Shown: positions 6,541 to 7,555 of the stretch, one piece after another
Numbering within the stretch: the first letter of the stretch is position 1
Layout: each line of letters begins with the position of its first letter
Origin: Marixanthomonas sp002364245
GTDB taxonomy: Bacteria; Bacteroidota; Bacteroidia; Flavobacteriales; Flavobacteriaceae
Direction of reading: 5' to 3'
Length of the DNA: 7,555 nucleotides
Assembly (NCBI GenBank): GCA_963973455.1
Contig: CAXAZF010000020.1
Coordinates: 1-7,555, forward strand
Notes under the pieces: model-generated
Database searches by the model: none
The model's input: the letters and a program-made list of their open reading frames with translations, nothing else
What the model was told of the DNA's origin: nothing
Translations under genes and position numbers: made by a program

Positions 6541-6613
6541 AGCACAACACCGTATATAATTTACTAGTCCGACTTAACCCTTCTGGCGGGTTGCTCGTCC
6601 GCCACTAGTTAAG
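6541..6613. repeat. Flavobacterial intergenic repeat, right copy (5' part)
   Basis: AGCACAACACCGTATATAAT (6541-6560) then TTACTAGT (6561-6568) matches the left window edge (1-25) with a three-base gap and a few substitutions. Its GCACAAC is the reverse complement of the GTTGTGC closing the left copy. Past about 6568 the two copies differ, and the right copy carries a GC-rich hairpin in place of the left copy's two AT-rich hairpins. No GTTGTGC end is found; GTTGTAAG near 6726 is the nearest candidate, so this copy may be diverged or truncated. Confidence 0.45.
6573..6613. repeat. GC-rich imperfect hairpin
   Basis: CTTAAC (6573-6578) pairs with GTTAAG (6608-6613), and TGGCGG (6584-6589) pairs with CCGCCA (6599-6604) around a nine-base loop, with an asymmetric internal loop (CCTTC opposite CTA). 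A stable GC stem is conspicuous in such AT-rich DNA. No T run follows, so it is not a typical terminator. The bulged-stem form recalls folded recombination sites such as attC, but no integrase gene is in view. Confidence 0.6.
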
Positions 6614-6875
6614 CAAACCCTTATTTTACCCCTTACGCTTTCATCACAACTTATAAGTCCTTGCGAAGTATGCTTTTTCAGTGTGCTGTGATAATCCCAT
6701 CACTGATCAGAACATTTAATTATTCGTTGTAAGAAAAACGCGTAGGACTACGTCTATAGAATGGATCTATTTTAGTAATTTTAAGAACCACAAATAAGAA
6801 CAAAAAGTACTGTTATTCCGATAATAAAAAGGGATATTGATGATCTTTAAACTCATATAAAGAGTTGCCAACAAT

Positions 6876-7555
6876 ATGAAAAAAACGCAAGTTTACATAA
6901 TATTATTACTGCTTTTAACAATAAGTTGTAGGAATGTCAAGCGAGAAAAACCGAAAATAGAAACATTAAAAGATAACTCAATAATTGAACAAAAAAATGA
7001 ACCCAAAATAACTATTGAAAATACTCAACCGATTTCAAACTCTGACATTTCAGAAGCAAAAGTAGTTAAGGAGAACGAGAATAAATTAAAAATAAAATTT
7101 ACAAAAATGGATTCGACTGACTACATCTATTTCAAGCAAAAACATTCTAATGGAATTATAATTGACTCAACGATTGTTAATGAAGCAGGAAGTTCTTTCA
7201 CTCTCGTTGTAGAAAACGAAGAAAAAAAATTTAGTTGTGATATTGATTATAACAATTGTAATTACTATAAAGGTTTTCTAAAACCATTGAATAAATACAT
7301 ATTAACATATTGCGGAACGGGTTATTGTGGAACATATTTATTAGACAAAAACACAGGAATACAAAATCACTTGGAAAGTCCTTTTGATTCTGAATGTGAG
7401 ATTCCTTCATTATCAGGGGACGAAAACACACTAATTACATTTTCTACTTCAGTTTTTAGTAGAGATGAATCTTTTATAGCTTTGTACAAAAAGAATATAG
7501 ACACTAAAAAAATAGATTTTAAAGTGTTTGATTCTTTCTATACTTCAGATTGGTT
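6876..7555 (+). CDS. Putative lipoprotein of unknown function (3' end outside window)
   Basis: An open frame from ATG 6876 runs off the window after 226 complete codons. The N-terminus MKKTQVYIILLLLLTISC looks like a lipoprotein signal, with Cys18 as the likely lipidated residue; the lipobox T-I-S-C is a loose match but acceptable in Bacteroidetes. Residues 19-70 form a polar, charged Lys/Glu/Asn-rich linker. After about residue 71 a probably folded part begins, with beta-like segments (KLKIKFTKMD, SFTLVVENE, YILTYCGTGYCGTYLL) and cysteines at 121, 128, 146, 151 and 174; the CGTGYCG motif (146-152) stands out. I do not recognise a family. Codons are highly AT-rich and no co-directional partner lies close upstream, consistent with an orphan or cassette-borne gene. 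The start is chosen because it directly precedes the signal sequence. Confidence 0.75.
   Translation, partial: MKKTQVYIILLLLLTISCRNVKREKPKIETLKDNSIIEQKNEPKITIENTQPISNSDISEAKVVKENENKLKIKFTKMDSTDYIYFKQKHSNGIIIDSTIVNEAGSSFTLVVENEEKKFSCDIDYNNCNYYKGFLKPLNKYILTYCGTGYCGTYLLDKNTGIQNHLESPFDSECEIPSLSGDENTLITFSTSVFSRDESFIALYKKNIDTKKIDFKVFDSFYTSDW

Larger units (their letters stand above)
6514..6875. other. Non-coding region with repeat copy and several hairpins
   Basis: I find no credible gene in these 362 bases on either strand. The first part contains the right copy of the intergenic repeat and a GC-rich hairpin. Further right are short inverted repeats: GTGAT/ATCAC (6688-6692/6699-6703, within a larger CAGTG/CACTG pairing), CGTAG/CTACG around 6741-6752, and ATAGA/TCTAT around 6756-6770. 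AGTTGCCAACAAT precedes the lipoprotein start codon. The density of small foldable elements is higher than in ordinary spacer, which suits a recombination-prone or cassette-like zone. No terminator with a T run and no TAnnTTTG promoter was seen. Confidence 0.5.

Noticed and set aside
7231..7431. Minus-strand open frame of 66 codons
   Set aside because: It lies entirely within the longer + strand lipoprotein frame with a clear signal sequence.
1..7555. CRISPR array, tRNA or rRNA genes, complete insertion sequence
   Set aside because: No regularly spaced direct repeats, no tRNA cloverleaf, no rRNA-like sequence and no intact transposase or integrase were seen on either strand.

Overview
The window looks like chromosomal DNA of a marine-type Bacteroidetes, most likely a member of the Flavobacteriaceae. 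The reasons are its low GC content, a Bacteroidetes-type -7 promoter element (TAnnTTTG), a C-terminal type IX secretion (T9SS) sorting domain, a DUF6702/HupE-UreJ gene pair, and intergenic sequence resembling a repeat that I recall from flavobacterial genomes. All intact genes read on the + strand.

Layout. Positions 1-352 are non-coding. They hold the remainder of a flavobacterial-type repeat (about 1-129), an orphan terminator (about 237-266), and then a promoter that overlaps a perfect CRP/FNR-like palindrome just before the first gene. Positions 353-4306 encode a 1317-residue secreted protein: signal peptide, purple-acid-phosphatase-like N-terminal domain, calcineurin-type metallophosphoesterase, FN3-like domain, seven Ig-like 'DWIGIY' domains and a T9SS tail. 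A strong terminator follows. Positions 4374-5436 hold a two-gene overlapping unit: a small exported DUF6702-like protein and a six-helix HupE/UreJ-type membrane protein. Positions about 5660-6513 appear to be a decayed gene of unknown family, with four in-frame stops and one frameshift. Positions 6514-6875 are non-coding and carry a second, diverged copy of the repeat seen at the left edge, plus a GC-rich hairpin. Positions 6876-7555 are the 5' part of a putative lipoprotein gene that runs off the window.

How it fits together. The large phosphoesterase is probably exported by the Sec system and then carried across the outer membrane and anchored or released by T9SS. There it could hydrolyse phosphate esters outside the cell, with the Ig-like array acting as a stalk or binding module. 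The DUF6702/HupE pair is a separate unit, probably linked to metal handling in the envelope. Nothing ties the two functionally beyond proximity. The right third of the window looks like accessory DNA: a broken gene, repeat copies and an orphan lipoprotein.

Most notable: the seven Ig-like domains are not a simple tandem array. They follow an A-B-C-A-B-C-A order with a superperiod of about 292 residues. The palindrome at the start of the phosphoesterase gene matches the TGTGA-N6-TCACA form. I found no clearly new multi-gene system.
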